Below the pieces are notes generated by a model, which was not told the DNA's origin, did not search any database, and was given only the letters and a program-made list of their open reading frames with translations. Made by a program: the position numbers and the translations under genes. From NCBI GenBank assembly GCA_009786345.1, contig WQTJ01000095.1:1-6933 (forward strand): 6,933 bases of DNA, in the 5' to 3' direction. Shown piece after piece: positions 6,181 through 6,933 of the stretch (position 1 is the stretch's first letter; each line of letters opens with the position of its first letter). Origin of the DNA: Dehalococcoidia bacterium (GTDB lineage Bacteria; Chloroflexota; Dehalococcoidia; Dehalococcoidales; UBA1222).

Positions 6181-6933
6181 TTATATTAAAGACACAGGAA
6201 TAAGAAGTAAATCTGCGCCATCTGATACAAATGTGTCGCGAATTGAAATAATAGCACCTGTGCCACTCGCAAGCCCTGATTTTTGAATAACTGAGAAAGC
6301 TTTTACATCACGTTTATTTGCTGAGCCGTTTTTTTTAATTTCTATCGGATAAAGCGTCAAATCACGTTCAATGAGAATGTCTATTTCTTTTGCGTCTGTA
6401 TCTCGATAATAGTAAATAAATGGCTCATAACCAGCATTATGGTAACTCTTGACGATCTCAGAAACAACAAAGGTTTCAAATACCGCACCTGCCTGAGCGC
6501 CAAGCATAAGAGTTTCAGGCAAAGCCCATTTGCAAAGGTATGCAACAAAACCAGTGTCATAAAAATAAAGTTTTGGTTTTTTTATCGTACGCTTAAGAAG
6601 ATTGTTTGAATATGGGTGTAAATAGAAAATTATGCCAAGTGTTTCTAAAAGATTCAACCAGCTGGAGGCTGTTGCCACATTTATACCAGCATCACGTGCA
6701 ATTTCAGCAACATTGAGAATTTGAGCAGTACGGCAAGCACAAGCAGTGAGAAAAGAAGTAAATTTCAGTTCGTCTATACTGCTGGTTATCGCATGTATAT
6801 CACGCTGTAAGTATGTGGATAAATAAGCTGAATAAAATCGTGCCGCATCAGGATAAAGTCCAGTTACAACTGCTGGCATGCCGCCGCGAAATATTTGCTT
6901 GAATATCGTCGGCGCATCTGGCATTGGCGTGAG
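6181..6933 (-). CDS. AAA ATPase with DUF4143 domain, C-terminal part (cut by right edge)
   Basis: This frame is open to the right edge and gives 250 residues ending in a complete C-terminus (VPVSLI), as in this family. Proteins of this type are usually 400 residues or more, with an N-terminal P-loop ATPase half; that half, with its Walker motifs, must lie beyond the edge, so the ATG at 6924 is probably an internal methionine. Counting from the edge: IFRGGMP and the YLQRDI motif (about 14-46), a helix-turn-helix-like segment (about 74-97), DTGFVAYL (126-133), GAVFE (149-153), and EID at 183-185 followed by IEIKK at 197-201. The last two resemble the D...ExK core of the PD-(D/E)XK nuclease fold. 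The biological role of the family is unclear. The gene is AT-rich (18 to 24 G+C in four sampled 60-base lines) compared with about half in dapA, suggesting transfer. Confidence 0.85.
   Translation of the reverse strand, partial: LTPMPDAPTIFKQIFRGGMPAVVTGLYPDAARFYSAYLSTYLQRDIHAITSSIDELKFTSFLTACACRTAQILNVAEIARDAGINVATASSWLNLLETLGIIFYLHPYSNNLLKRTIKKPKLYFYDTGFVAYLCKWALPETLMLGAQAGAVFETFVVSEIVKSYHNAGYEPFIYYYRDTDAKEIDILIERDLTLYPIEIKKNGSANKRDVKAFSVIQKSGLASGTGAIISIRDTFVSDGADLLLIPVSLI

Noticed and set aside
1..6933. CRISPR array, tRNA, rRNA, insertion sequence or phage genes
   Set aside because: No regularly spaced repeats, no tRNA-like cloverleaf and no transposase, integrase or phage structural reading frame was seen.

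Overview
The window is ordinary bacterial chromosome, most likely from the Chloroflexota and possibly a Dehalococcoidia-like lineage. That placement is an inference from the gene order rpsO-pnp-dapB-asd-dapA, which I recall from Dehalococcoides relatives, from near-50% G+C in the core genes and from the general look of the proteins. It was not tested by any search, and other Chloroflexota or Firmicutes remain possible.

Left edge (1-205): a non-coding region of about 200 bases with a strong forward sigma70-type promoter (TTTACA, 17 bases, TATAAT with an extended TG) about 32 bases upstream of the rpsO start codon. A weaker divergent promoter and a five-codon start of a possible leftward gene cut by the edge are also visible.

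Core (206-5465): five rightward genes with gaps of 38, 37, 18 and 1 bases and no convincing internal terminator or promoter. They encode ribosomal protein S15 (TTG start), polynucleotide phosphorylase, and three enzymes of the aspartate/diaminopimelate route to lysine: DapB, Asd and DapA. Asd makes aspartate semialdehyde, DapA condenses it with pyruvate, and DapB reduces the product to tetrahydrodipicolinate, so three steps of the route are encoded side by side (asd catalyses the earliest of the three). All key catalytic residues looked for in PNPase, DapB, Asd and DapA are present. The layout suggests one transcript that joins ribosome/RNA-turnover genes to lysine synthesis.

Right side (5466-6933): after a 72-base gap comes a GNAT-family acetyltransferase in the same direction with a poor ribosome binding site. 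Facing it, 28 bases away, is the C-terminal part of a DUF4143-type AAA ATPase on the minus strand, distinctly more AT-rich and cut by the right edge. This is the only part that looks accessory. A weak all-A/U hairpin lies between the two convergent stops.

I did not find an undescribed system. The findings are modest points about operon structure, start sites and the accessory junction.
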